A DNA stretch of 64,000 nucleotides from positions 1,302,001 to 1,366,000 of the forward strand of contig NZ_OZ034992.1 of assembly GCF_964030925.1 (NCBI RefSeq), given 5' to 3'. The position numbers and the translations under genes are program-made. How positions within the stretch are numbered: the first letter of the stretch is position 1; each line of letters begins with the position of its first letter. This document shows positions 34,608 through 50,236 of this stretch, one piece after another. The notes under the pieces are model-generated. The model ran no database searches. It saw nothing but the letters and a program-made list of their open reading frames with translations, and was not told where the DNA came from. Source of the DNA: Spiroplasma_E sp902809815 (lineage in GTDB: Bacteria > Bacillota_I > Bacilli_A > Mycoplasmatales > VBWQ01).

Positions 34608-35737
34608 GCCACTTAGCCCTTTTTACTAGACCATTAATTTAAAAAACCTGAATGTATTCTAAAAACAATTGTGTTATATAATTAACACTAATTTTAACCT
34701 GAAAGGATTTTTATTAATGGATAAAATTAAACAAATAGCATTAGTAATTAACAAATTAAATATCAAAGAAAAAATTAAAATTATTGATGATTGTAAAAAT
34801 CAATATTCAATTAGAAACCTATGTCAATATCTTCAATTAAACAGATCAACATATTACTTTTTAAAAAATAAACAAAAACCTATTAAAAAAGAAGAAAATC
34901 ATATTATTAAATGCAATCATAAATATCAAAAAATATGCCAACTTTTAATCGAATTTCATTCTACAAGAAAAGGCAGAATTTATGGATATTTAAGAATTTT
35001 TTCAGCTTTTAAAGAGTGATTAAAACAAGAAAAAAATATCATTTTAAATATAGAATTATCAATAAAACAAATGCGAAAAATTATGAAAGAACACAATATT
35101 CAAGGATTAAAACAAACTAAAAATAACTATCCTAAAAACAAAAAAAATCCAAATAAGTGAATACCTACAATGGATAAAGTAAACAAAGATTATAAAAGTA
35201 CAACCTCTTCAAATCAAATTTGATCAATGGACACTAAACAAATAAATACTAAAGAAGGATGATTATATCTTTTTGTAATTATTGATTTTTATTCAAATAA
35301 TGTTGTTAGTTATAATATTGCTCCTAATAAATCATATCAGGATTTAATTCTTCCTGCTCTTGAAAAAATCAACAAACAATTTTCTTGAAATCAAGTAAAA
35401 AATGTTATTTTACATTCAGATAACGCCAACGAATTTTATTGTCAGGATATCACAAAATGAGCAGAGGATAAACAAATAATTTTAAGCAAAAAACAACCTT
35501 ATGATATTGGTGGTAATGTATTATCTGAAAACTGATTTTCTCATTTATCTCAAGAATGACTACCTAAAGGATCAAATCAATATTTATCCATCAATGAAGC
35601 TATAAATGATGTAAATCAATATGTTATGTTTTATAATTATGAAAGAATACATTCTAAATTTCTAAAACCACCAATTTTACAAATTAAAATTTAGAATTTT
35701 ATATCAAAAATGGTCCAGTAATTAAGGGCCAACCACC
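34608..35737 (+). mobile_element. IS3-family element, copy 3 (complete)
   Basis: The 1130-bp copy has unmatched flanks: CTC in the deiminase fragment on the left and ATA in the fibre gene on the right. With copy 2 it brackets the imported block 33330-34607. Just before the tip, GCCAACTC precedes GCCACTT, an echo of the tip sequence. Confidence 0.92.
34717..35694 (+). CDS. IS3-family transposase, copy 3
   Basis: This intact 325-residue transposase has the same sequence as the protein at 32309-33286 as far as can be read. The same start and AAAGGA site apply. Confidence 0.9.
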
Positions 35738-36666
35738 ATATAAAGATGATAGAGACCAATTATGAATAAATGATGTTTCAAATAGTTCTCTTGCTATTTC
35801 ATTATTACTTAATAATAGATATGATAGATTAGAAACTACTAATAAAACTATTGTTGGTGCTGTTAATGAAATAAATAAAAAACAAGTTAAAGAAAATTGA
35901 AAAGTAATAGGTAAAAGTATAAATAATCGTAAATATGGTGATTTTAATCTTGCTTTTAATACTCTTTATAGAGTAATTATTACATGGGAATCTCCACCAT
36001 TTCATCAAGTAAATACAAGAATAACAGTAGAATTTAAAACAGGTAATTATTTAGGTGGAATACATGGAAGTAAAATATTTCTTACAAAAGGTTTAATTAA
36101 TAATGAAGAAGGTATTTTATATTTACAATTATTAGATATTAATAAATGACAATTAATTTTAGAAGGTGGAAATGAAAAATATGCAAATATTTTTTCATTA
36201 GAAGAATTACAAAATACAGTTAAAGTAGATATTATTCAACCTATAAAAATTACAAGTCATACTTTAAAAATAAATGAATTAAAAAATAATGAGATTAATA
36301 TTGAATTACCAAATACTCCAACACCAACTCCAAATATTTCACAATGAAAAGAAGTAGGAGAAGTTATAACAGATAAAAATAATAATAATCAAAATTTTAT
36401 AAAATATATATTTAAAGATAAAACACATTATAGAATATATATAAGTTATGGTGATTATACAAGTAAAGAAAATAATAAAAATTATAGTTGACAAATAATT
36501 AATTTTTATTATCAATTAGATACAAGCGTTGTAAAAAGTAGTTTATGAATAGCGAATAATAACAATAACCAACAAACTGAAATTAATATTTATAACAATA
36601 GAATAATGTGGGGTATGGGTAGAGATTATATTTTTAAAAAATTAGAAGAATTACAGGAATAAGATT

Positions 36667-36789
36667 ATGTTTTTTAAAATTATAAAAATTATTTTAGGTT
36701 TAATTGGAGTTCTTTTATCATCAGCAATAGCAGGTTTAATTATATTTATTATAGTAAAAATTGTATTAAAAATTAATCAAATATTTTAA
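36667..36789 (+). CDS. 40-residue membrane protein after the fibre gene, prophage B
   Basis: The protein is almost a pure membrane helix (LGLIGVLLSSAIAGLIIFII) with basic ends. A nearly identical gene sits at 62038-62160 after the fibre gene of prophage C. The conserved place suggests a fixed role, perhaps in lysis or DNA entry, but no family is known. Confidence 0.72.
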   Translation: MFFKIIKIILGLIGVLLSSAIAGLIIFIIVKIVLKINQIF

Positions 36790-36806
36790 GAAAGGTGGTG
36801 AATATT

Positions 36807-38048
36807 ATGTTAGGTAGATTTTTTAGAAAAGATAAAAGTAATATTAGTGATAATCAAAATGAAAAAGTAAAATTTTTAACTAATAAAAATAAAAGTACTC
36901 ATGCTTCTATTTTAAATTATTTTGGTTTTAATGATTTTAATCATGAAACATATTTTACTGATTTTGTAGCAGAAAATAATGCTAATTTATATAATGCTCC
37001 ATTAGAAATAAATAATGAGACTATTAAACAATATTTAATTCAACAAGAATTTTATAGAAAAAATTGAAATTCTATTTTTAAATTAAGTAAATTAGGAATT
37101 AGTGGTTATTTAATTTTTATTGCTAATGATGATTTATATTTTCAAGTCGTTGATATACAACAAAGAGTTTATGATATTACTGGTAAATTAATTCAATGTA
37201 CTATTTTTTATGATAGTTATGAACAAAATGCACAAATGGTAAGATTATTTGAAATTTATACATTAAATAATGAACAAGTAACAATTAACCGTGCAATTTA
37301 TAGTATTAGTGATAATAAAAAACAATTTCCATTACCTTTTAAATCATACATTAATAATCCAAATTTAGAGCAAGAGCAAACACTAAATATTAATTATATA
37401 CCAATAGCAATTATGCGAAATAAAGCAAATGAATTAGCAGATTGTAATAAAGTAATGGATAAAATTAAAGCATTAGATGTTATTTATGAACAAATTGTTT
37501 TAGATACTATTTTAAACTCACCTAAATTTATTTTTAATCAAACTTATGGTAATGTTCAATCAACATTAGAAGAAGCAGTAAGAACATTAGTTACTAAAAA
37601 CTACATATTTAAAAGTGGTGGAGATAATAATGAACAAAACGAAAATATCAATATGACAAATAGTAATTTTAAAGGTAAAAATTTAACTGATATATACGAT
37701 TGAAATGTTAATGAAATATTTAAACGTTGTGGTATTCATATACCAAGTCAAAAGAAATCTGCACAACAATCAGTACCAGAAAGTACAGCAGTAAATATTT
37801 CAACTATTAATTATATTGAACAAAAATTATGACAATTTAATATTGATATTCTTAAATTTATTCAAATCTTAGTAAGCATAGATAAAGATTTATTAAATAG
37901 TAAAACATTTAATATTAATGATGAACAAGAAATTAATAATTTAACAGTTAAATTAAAATTATTTAACCCCGAAAATAACCAATTAATAGGAGAGAACAAT
38001 GGAAAACAACAACAAACCACAAACGAAGTTTCCACAGAAACAAACTAA
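36807..38048 (+). CDS. Phage portal protein, prophage B
   Basis: The 413-residue protein has the portal-like core: LSKLGISGYLIFIANDD, a strand zone, YIPIAIMRNKANELADC (the 'iPi..f.N....sD' segment), and a helix with VMDKIKALDVIYEQI. The C-terminal tail is Gln/Asn-rich. It starts at ATG 36807 after AAAGGTGG. Its end overlaps the next gene by 50 bases in another frame, so they are translationally linked. It is only distantly like the portal of prophage A. Confidence 0.75.
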
Positions 38049-38844
38049 ACTTAATCAAGCAGAAGTAGAAAATGATTATTTAATTGATAATATTCCTTAT
38101 GATTTTACTAATATGATGAGTGCTACTAGTGACCCAGATATTAATAGAGCATACGATGAATTTAAAAAAAGAACTATATATATTTATGAAATTGAACGTT
38201 TATTTAAAAATAATGAAAATAATAGTTTAAGATTTTCAGCAAATACTATTAAAATAGGTTTTATTGATGTTGATAAAGTATTAAAAACTACTGCTGTTGA
38301 AACATCAGACTTTACTATGCAATTAAATCAAAGAGCAAGTACTAATATTAATGATAATACTATTGAATATAGTATGACTGATATTAAAAATTTAATTTTT
38401 CAAGAAATAAATTTATTAAATCAATTTAAGTTATATGCAGTTAGTATTAATGAACCATTAACTGAAAATAATATTGATAATTTGTATATTATTAATAATT
38501 ATTCTCAACCTTATCAAAATCCAAAAACAAGAAGTACTAAAAGTATTACTATTATTAAAATTAAAGATTTTAAAACAAGAGATGGTTATCCTATAATTAT
38601 TAAATTACAAAAACCATTAGATAAAGATACCAAAGTTATTGGTTTAAAAATTAAAGCCCCTAGAAGCATGATTTTTGGCAATATAAAGGTACTTGGTGAA
38701 GTTGACAATATGGAAGTATACCCAAAGTTATTTGTTAAAGATAAGATAGCATTTCCGCTATTATCAATGCCTATTGAAACTCAACCAAAAGTTAGAATAT
38801 TACAACAATGATTTAGTGAACAAATATTACCTTGAAACTTAGCA

Positions 38845-39974
38845 GCCACTTAGCCCTTTTTACTAGACCATTAATTTAAAAAACCTGAATGTATTCTAAA
38901 AACAATTGTGTTATATAATTAACACTAATTTTAACCTGAAAGGATTTTTATTAATGGATAAAATTAAACAAATAGCATTAGTAATTAACAAATTAAATAT
39001 CAAAGAAAAAATTAAAATTATTGATGATTGTAAAAATCAATATTCAATTAGAAACCTATGTCAATATCTTCAATTAAACAGATCAACATATTACTTTTTA
39101 AAAAATAAACAAAAACCTATTAAAAAAGAAGAAAATCATATTATTAAATGCAATCATAAATATCAAAAAATATGCCAACTTTTAATCGAATTTCATTCTA
39201 CAAGAAAAGGCAGAATTTATGGATATTTAAGAATTTTTTCAGCTTTTAAAGAGTGATTAAAACAAGAAAAAAATATCATTTTAAATATAGAATTATCAAT
39301 AAAACAAATGCGAAAAATTATGAAAGAACACAATATTCAAGGATTAAAACAAACTAAAAATAACTATCCTAAAAACAAAAAAAATCCAAATAAGTGAATA
39401 CCTACAATGGATAAAGTAAACAAAGATTATAAAAGTACAACCTCTTCAAATCAAATTTGATCAATGGACACTAAACAAATAAATACTAAAGAAGGATGAT
39501 TATATCTTTTTGTAATTATTGATTTTTATTCAAATAATGTTGTTAGTTATAATATTGCTCCTAATAAATCATATCAGGATTTAATTCTTCCTGCTCTTGA
39601 AAAAATCAACAAACAATTTTCTTGAAATCAAGTAAAAAATGTTATTTTACATTCAGATAACGCCAACGAATTTTATTGTCAGGATATCACAAAATGAGCA
39701 GAGGATAAACAAATAATTTTAAGCAAAAAACAACCTTATGATATTGGTGGTAATGTATTATCTGAAAACTGATTTTCTCATTTATCTCAAGAATGACTAC
39801 CTAAAGGATCAAATCAATATTTATCCATCAATGAAGCTATAAATGATGTAAATCAATATGTTATGTTTTATAATTATGAAAGAATACATTCTAAATTTCT
39901 AAAACCACCAATTTTACAAATTAAAATTTAGAATTTTATATCAAAAATGGTCCAGTAATTAAGGACCAACCACC
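38845..39974 (+). mobile_element. IS3-family element, copy 4 (complete, 3-bp target duplication)
   Basis: The 1130-bp copy is flanked by GCA on both sides (38842-38844 and 39975-39977). The homologous phage gene at 51966-53179 shows the uninterrupted site. One base differs at the right end (GGACCAACC instead of GGGCCAACC). Confidence 0.95.
38954..39931 (+). CDS. IS3-family transposase, copy 4
   Basis: This intact 325-residue transposase is the same as the protein at 32309-33286. It is read through TGA as Trp. Confidence 0.9.
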
Positions 39975-41164
39975 GCAAAACAATTTATAGGACAAGAAAA
40001 ATCAGTTTTAGATTTAATTGCTATTGGTGGTGGTAGAGAAACAAGAAAAGAAATAATTAAAAACGCAAGAGTTACACATGCTTGATTAGGATATTTTTTA
40101 AGTTCTTATTCTTTTGGAGAATGACCATTAAAAGAAAAGAAAGAACTTAAAGATAAAGAAGTATGAAAAATTCAGAGTGGTCCAATTGGAAAAGAATATA
40201 CAAGTATTGCAACATATGATAAATTTGATGATGTTGAACTTGAAATAAGTGACAAACCACCAATTGATAGTTTACAACAATTATTATTAGATATGCTAAG
40301 TTATACATATAACTACAATAGAAATTTTGAAGGTGCTACATATAATGATAAAAATGGAAAACCATTAAATGATATAGCAATTTTACGTGCAAAATTTGAA
40401 GGACAAAAACCCGATGAAGTAATTACTAATTTATTTAAACAATGAGAATTAGATTATCCAAATTATGTAAATTTACCACAAATGCAAATATTTAAACAAG
40501 TATTTATTATGTTATCAAAATATATTTATTCATCTTTATCGATAAATAAAGGATTAAATGATGATAATAAAATTTTATTACCATATTACTTTGAATTAAA
40601 ATCAAGTCCAATACATGCAACCAAAGATAAAATTTGACAGTATAAGGATGTAAAAGTAATATTAAAATCTGCATATTTTGATTTTACAAATGTTAATAAC
40701 ATTAAATTAAAAAATAATGATATTAGTCAAAATGAATTATTTAAATTAGATGATAATCAATTTAACTGATTATCCATAACAAATGAATTAGAAAGTAATA
40801 ATATACCATCATTAATTCCTGCTGATTGAACATTAGGAAATGGTGAATATGGAAAATATTTTACAAGAGCAATTATTGATAAAACAAACATTTTAAATGC
40901 TTTAAATTTATATGGTTCAAATAAATCACAATTATTTTCTAAGTTAGAATTTTATAAAGAAATTTCACAAATTGATAATGATATTGAATTCGAATTACAA
41001 ATTGAAAATCCGATTAATAACTTAAATCGGATTGAAATTAGTGGTATTTTTGGTGCTGGTAATTATGATTTGATTTTAATAGTAGATAAACAAGAAATAA
41101 ATTTAACTAATATTAATTTATTTGATAAATATAATGAAAATATTTCTTATATAAATTTAGAAAT

Positions 41165-41506
41165 TTACTTATCAAAATATCCATCTGGATAAATTCCATC
41201 TCATTTTATGTCATCACTATTTTTTTCTGGTTTAATAGAAAAATATAACTCTATTTTGTGTTTATCATCATTCGTATATTTATGAGACCATATTGTTGTC
41301 CCAGCCCCCCAGTAGGCTGTATAGTCATGTCCTAAATAAAAACTTAATTTTTGTCTTCCGTCTTTACATGCAAGACCTAAGGCAGTTGCTGAAATAATAA
41401 ATAATACTGTCATAAATGAAAATAAACTAATAAATATATTTCGTTGTGTTTTTCTTTGTTTTGCTATGTTTTTAGCGTAATGTAATTCTGTATTTTGTTC
41501 ACTCAT
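41165..41506 (-). CDS. Membrane-anchored exported protein, accessory locus of prophage B
   Basis: The 113-residue protein has a basic N terminus, one membrane segment (ISLFSFMTVLFIISATALGL, residues 26-45) and an outside domain with FYLGHDYTAYWGAG. Its C terminus (DIKWDGIYPDGYFDK) is shared with the broken gene at 53180-54649. It overlaps the end of the tail gene on the opposite strand. It lies after the small secreted-protein gene and under the promoter at 41732-41759. A lysogenic conversion or exclusion role is plausible but unproven. Confidence 0.7.
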
Positions 41507-41508
41507 AT

Positions 41509-41694
41509 TTAATTACTCCTTAATTTTATTTTTTTTATTCCGCCATGGCATGAACATGCACCTTTACCATGATTATTAGTTCAAGTACCATCATTACATT
41601 GAATAGTATGTCCTGTTAATGAACATCGATAAGTGCTTATAGAAAATGATGGTATTGATGCAAGATATAAAATCGTTGTCATAATTTTTTTCAT
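41509..41694 (-). CDS. Small secreted protein, DUF3761-like
   Basis: The 61-residue protein has a signal-like N terminus (KKIMTTILYLASIPSFSIS). A short Cys-rich domain follows: CSLTG, CNDGTWT, then GKGACSCHGG. This pattern matches the DUF3761 family (CxDGT...GxCSxHGG). The function is unknown. It is the first gene of a two-gene minus-strand unit 38 bases from a consensus promoter. The next gene begins 2 bases after its stop. Confidence 0.68.
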
Positions 41695-41731
41695 ATTAAA
41701 TTACTCCTTTTTTCCTTGATTTTACTTTTAA

Positions 41732-41759
41732 ATTGTACTATTTTTGATTATTTTTACAA
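41732..41759 (-). promoter_or_regulatory. Consensus promoter of the accessory locus (prophage B)
   Basis: On the minus strand, -35 TTGTAA and -10 TACAAT are 16 bases apart. The same promoter and leader recur at 54995-55022, although the genes behind them differ. Confidence 0.75.
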
Positions 41760-41780
41760 GTATGCTTTTAAATGCAAAAT

Positions 41781-41808
41781 AACGCCTAAATTAAAGGCGT
41801 TTATTTTA
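41781..41808. terminator. Hairpin terminator upstream of the accessory promoter
   Basis: AACGCCT and AGGCGTT form a stem with an AT loop, followed by TTATTTTAT. It probably ended the terminase gene that has been lost here. A degenerate form stands at about 55043-55070. Confidence 0.65.
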
Positions 41809-41983
41809 TGAGACCTATACTATTAATTATATTGAAATTGTTTATTATATTTTAAATATGAAAGTGGTTTTTTTATTTAATTTTAAATTACACTTATATA
41901 TTTATATAATAAACAAGTAAATTAATATTTTAAATTATTTACAATAAATTTTGATTTTTTTAAAATAGTTAGGAGAAGTAAAT

Positions 41984-43701
41984 TTGAATTTTAATTATAA
42001 ATGAAATTTTAGAGAACAAAATGCAAAAATTGATAAATTAGTTTTAAAACATATAACAAATAAATGAGAAAAAATAGATTGAAGAATAAAAAATACAAGA
42101 GATAAAAAGAAATATAAAATTGTTGATTATCAATATCGAATGAGAAAAACTATACATGGATTAGTAACTTGCCACTTGCCACCAGAATTTTTTCAGCTTT
42201 TAAAGAGTGATTAAAACAAGAAAAAAATATCATTTTAAATATAGAATTATCAATAAAACAAATGCGAAAAATTATGAAAGAACACAATATTCAAGGATTA
42301 AAACAAACTAAAAATAACTATCTTAAAAACAAAAAAAATCCAAATAAGTGAATACCTACAATGGATAAAGTAAACAAAGATTATAAAAGTACAACCTCTT
42401 CAAATCAAATTTGATCAATGGACACTAAACAAATAAATACTAAAGAAGGATGATTATATCTTTTTGTAATTATTGATTTTTATTCAAATAATGTTGTTAG
42501 TTATAATATTGCTCCTAATAAATCATATCAGGATTTAATTCTTCCTGCTCTTGAAAAAATCAACAAACAATTTTCTTGAAATCAAGTAAAAAATGTTATT
42601 TTACATTCAGATAACGCCAACGAATTTTATTGTCAGGATATCACAAAATGAGCAGAGGATAAACAAATAATTTTAAGCAAAAAACAACCTTATGATATTG
42701 GTGGTAATGTATTATCTGAAAACTGATTTTCTCATTTATCTCAAGAATGACTACCTAAAGGATCAAATCAATATTTATCCATCAATGAAGCTATAAATGA
42801 TGTAAATCAATATGTTATGTTTTATAATTATGAAAGAATACATTCTAAATTTCTAAAACCACCAATTTTACAAATTAAAATTTAGAATTTTATATCAAAA
42901 ATGGTCCAGTAATTAAGGGCCAACCACCATTATAAAAAAAGCAAATATTAGTCTTAGTTCTATTCATAGAGTTTTTAAAAATTTAGAAGTAATTGAAGCA
43001 AATCCAGTAAAAGTAAAGTTAGAAAAAAATCAGCCTATTTTTGTTGCTATTGATGATGGTCACCGAAAATTTTGAAATTTTAAACGTAAAGGTACAAAAC
43101 ATTCTATGCGATTAATAGTAACATATACAGATAATATTAATCATAAAGTACAAAATAAAAGAGTAAAGGCAATTATAAGACCAACAAAAACAGCAATTGG
43201 CGTTAAAAAACTGCTGAATTTGTTAAAGAACATTGTCAAAAATTTTATGAAAACATTGAACAAGCAAAAATTATTATTTGTGGTGATAGTGCAGGATGAA
43301 TTAAAGAAGTTGCTGATTATTTAGGTGCACAGTTTGTTTTAGATAAATTCCATTTAATTAGAACATTATATCTTGGTATAATGGCGGGAAATAAAGGAAA
43401 ATATTTAAAAGAATATAATTACTGTAAAAATTTAATTAATAATGGTCAATATGAACAATTAATTGATTATTTATATAAAGAATTAGATAATCATAAAAAA
43501 TTAAAGAAAAAATATTTTAAAAATAATAAACAAGGTATTGAAAATCAAGGTGCAAAATGAAATATTGGTTGCTTTACTGAAACTAATATTTGACATGTTT
43601 TAAAAGAAATGCTTGGTAATAGAACTTATAATATTTCAATTTATATTAAAATGGTTATTTTTAAATGTAATAAGATAAATACAGAGATACAATTATTATA
43701 A
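41984..43701 (+). pseudogene. UPF0236/Mbov_0401-family gene, broken by IS fragment and frameshift
   Basis: A TTG start at 41984 has AGGAG 8 bases upstream. The first 62 codons match the start of the gene family (compare 9162-10325). IS3-family DNA then occupies 42171-42928. The frame resumes with ISLSSIHRVFKNLE, has VAIDDGHRKFW and ICGDSAGWIKEV, but shifts near 43210. About 60 residues are missing at the IS. The C terminus after KWNIGCFTETN also departs from the family. This gene is dead. Confidence 0.75.
42171..42928 (+). mobile_element. IS3-family element, copy 5 (5'-deleted fragment)
   Basis: The right 745 bases match the IS, including the last two thirds of the transposase (to stop 42885) and the right end GGGCCAACCACC. 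At the left only a 7-base tip GCCACTT remains, followed by GCCACC and then internal sequence from 42184. One substitution (CTTAAAAAC for CCTAAAAAC) separates it from full copies. This suggests an internal deletion of an inserted copy. Confidence 0.85.
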
Positions 43702-43961
43702 ATTAAAATTTAACTTTTTTTTAAAAATCAAAATAGAATAAAACTTATTAAATGTGTTTTAATAAGAATTTTTGTTGTGTATAAATATTAAATTTATTTT
43801 TTAATTTTTTAGTAATTTTTAAAAATAAGTATTTTAGTTGCATTTAAGTTAAAAAAATTATATTATTTAAATACAATTTCATAAAAATCCTAATTATTTC
43901 TTGTCTAACATAATAATAAGACTATATGAATTAATTTATTCCGGATTTTTGACAATCTCCC
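43702..43961. other. Non-coding gap with one terminator-like hairpin
   Basis: CTTATTAAA / TTTTAATAAG (43744-43766) followed by TTTTT looks like a terminator for the preceding broken gene. Nothing else is recognised before the IS fragment. Confidence 0.5.
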
Positions 43962-44070
43962 TTTTATAATTATGAAAGAATACATTCTAAATTTCTAAAA
44001 CCACCAATTTTACAAATTAAAATTTAGAATTTTATATCAAAAATGGTCCAGTAATTAAGGGCCAACCACC
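43962..44070 (+). mobile_element. IS3-family element, copy 6 (109-bp right-end fragment)
   Basis: The fragment holds the last 22 transposase codons (stop 44025-44027) and the right end GGGCCAACCACC. The left side is unrelated AT-rich DNA. The right side enters a membrane-protein gene on the minus strand. Confidence 0.85.
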
Positions 44071-44379
44071 CAATTCCAACAGCTAAACCACTATTAGCAT
44101 TTCCTTTTAAAACGTTATTGCACATGATAATTATTGCAATTGAAAACCCAATAGCAATTAAAAGTCCAAAAATCAATCCAACAATAAATATTGTACTAAC
44201 TCCTGATGTTAATGAAGTGTGTGATCATATTTTGTAAAACTGTTAAAAATAACACTACTTGCTGTAGCTAAAATAATTGTAATAATTACACTTCAAATAA
44301 TACTTATAATATTTGTTATGAATCCAATTTTAGATCCAATGTATAATTTTTTATCTAATTTCTTTTCAACCTTATCCAT
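44071..44379 (-). pseudogene. Membrane protein gene, frameshifted and truncated by the IS fragment
   Basis: The frame opens at ATG 44379 with GGAG upstream. The first part is one helix (FITNIISIIWSVIITIILATA). A CA-dinucleotide expansion near 44220 shifts the frame. The restored frame reads a second helix (IFIVGLIFGLLIAIGFSIAIII) and NVLKGNANSGLAVGIGW, then meets the IS. Its remaining end is lost. The family is not recognised. Confidence 0.65.
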
Positions 44380-44483
44380 TTTTTCTCCTTTTTTCTTAAA
44401 ATCTTTTTTACATTTTAATATTCTCAATCTTAACATAAAAAAAATTTAAATTTTAAATTAAATATTAACACAATAAAAAAAAT

Positions 44484-44588
44484 TTGGCATCGTGCTATTT
44501 TCCCATTGCTGGTATTTTCGCCGCTGGAGTGCTTAACTGCTGTGTTCGAGATGGGAACAGGTGTGACCACTCCGCCATGGACACCAAA
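44484..44588 (-). rRNA. rrf: 5S ribosomal RNA
   Basis: The complement reads GGTGTCCATGGCGG at the start and holds the universal CACCTGTTCCCATCTCGAAC and GTTAAGCACTCCAGC segments. It is the last gene of the operon, about 80 bases after 23S. Ends are accurate to a few bases. Confidence 0.92.
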
Positions 44589-44667
44589 TAGTTTAGCAAT
44601 TGCTCCCTAAAAACTAGAAACAGACATCTTTAAATTTGATTACTTTTGATTTGCAATAGAGAATATA

Positions 44668-47608
<2,941 letters not shown>

Positions 47609-47797
47609 TTAGAATATCCTATTGCAAGATAAAAATTATCTTATTTTTTTTAAAAGATGTCTATTATCCAGTTTTTAAAGAACAATTGCTCAGAGAAAAC
47701 AATCCCTGAAAACTAAACAGAACAAAAGAAGTAATCCAATAAATCATCCATCTATTTTTTCTTGTTGTCTTGGTTTCTTATTAGAAACTAAACTCCA
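47609..47797 (-). other. 16S-23S spacer without tRNA genes
   Basis: The spacer is about 190 bases and AT-rich. No tRNA-like cloverleaf is seen, which is usual for Spiroplasma-type operons. Confidence 0.7.
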
Positions 47798-49325
<1,528 letters not shown>

Positions 49326-49456
49326 GTTTTTGTTAAAAGATGATGTCTGACTTATTTAATTTTTAATAAAAAATTGACGGATTAATTCTTGTTCTATTTA
49401 GTTTTCAAAGATCGTTTTTTCTAGTTTGTAACCCATTTATTTTTGGGACAATAACA

Positions 49457-49485
49457 ATAGTACAACATGCCATAATTATTGTCAA
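49457..49485 (-). promoter_or_regulatory. rRNA operon promoter
   Basis: On the minus strand a perfect -35 TTGACA is followed after 17 bases by -10 TACTAT, about 130 bases before the 16S 5' end. This is the strongest sigma-A-type promoter in the window. Confidence 0.8.
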
Positions 49486-49539
49486 CCTAATTATCATAAA
49501 AAAGCATTATTTTTTTAAAATTAAAATTATTAAAATTTT

Positions 49540-50236
49540 TGGGAGCGTGTCGAAGATGTCGATAACTAAAAAGTTTTAAAAATAGCTCCTTTCTTTTTTA
49601 AATCCTTAAATTAAAAATAAATGACAAAAGACGAGAATAAAAATCTTGTCTTTTTTTGTGTAATTGTAAAATTTTAAAATTTTTAATAACCCTCTTTAAT
49701 ACTATTATCAACACGTGTTAGGGAATTAAAACAGTGAACTACAACACAGTTGTTAAAAATAGTAGCTAGCATGTGGACTTGCATGGATAAATAAAAAGTG
49801 GAGTGATACCTAATAAAATATACTAACCATTAATGGTAATTCTTGGGGTGGGAGCGAATTGGAAACTAGTATATATAGACCTGTTGTAGGGACCTATTGT
49901 ATTAATTCTATTCTTTATTTAACCAACCTTGCCACCCCCCAGTGAGCAAGTGTTGGTTTTATTTTTTATTTTTTTTGAAAATTTTTTTGGGCGAGAAAAT
50001 AAATTTCAAACTTTTAAAAAAAATTGAGCGGTGCCGGTTCAATTAAAATATTAATTTATTAAACATAAATTAAATAAATATTGAATCGAATGCCTCGATT
50101 TCTTTTTAAAATTTCACAATTTATTTTTGAGCCCAGCTTTCATGAAATGAATAAAACGAATAGTATTAATAATCTAAAAATCAAAATATATGTTCTTTAT
50201 GCTAGAAGCAACAGAACATATTAGGAAAGGATTATT
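49540..50236 (+). ncRNA. Structured non-coding stretch, possible phage RNA or leader
   Basis: There is no supported gene over 690 bases. Three hairpins are visible: GGAGC/GCTCC at 49542-49589 followed by T-rich DNA, AAGACGAGA/TCTTGTCTT at 49628-49652 followed by T7, and AACCAAC-TTGC/GCAA-GTTGGTT at 49921-49958 followed by a T-rich run. The part between the second and third (about 49700-49920) is less AT-biased, with GGGGTGGGAG that could pair with the later CCACCCCCC. It fits a small structured RNA ended by a terminator, but no known class is recognised. Confidence 0.4.

Larger units (their letters stand above)
30761..36662 (+). pseudogene. Tail fibre gene of prophage B, split by IS-bounded DNA
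   Basis: Coding pieces are 30761-32199 and 35741-36662. Joined across one ATA target copy they give an intact 786-residue frame. The N-terminal part (to about residue 460) differs from prophage A and C, with a W-rich start, a long coiled segment (KQQKRITTNENEITKL) and Gly-rich domains. From ISATGGKVDLSDYYKK on, the shaft, the NTPTPTP hinge and the EELQE end match the other two fibres. Between the pieces lie two IS3-family copies and 1.3 kb of chromosomal genes (33330-34607). The fibre cannot be made as it stands. Confidence 0.8.
37999..41192 (+). pseudogene. Large tail protein of prophage B, split by IS3-family copy 4
   Basis: Coding pieces are 37999-38844 and 39978-41192; removing the IS and one GCA copy restores an intact 686-residue frame. 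A homologue lacking its N-terminal part is at 51966-53179, and it confirms the empty site (TTAGCAAAACAATT). The sequence has Asn/Asp-rich beta zones and a helix-rich middle (LPQMQIFKQVFIMLSKYIYSSL). It may be a tail tube, nozzle or collar protein. The 3' end overlaps the convergent gene at 41165-41506 by 28 bases. Confidence 0.72.

Noticed and set aside
49700..49960. tmRNA, RNase P RNA or SRP RNA
   Set aside because: None of the conserved cores could be found on either strand; only hairpins and a terminator are visible.
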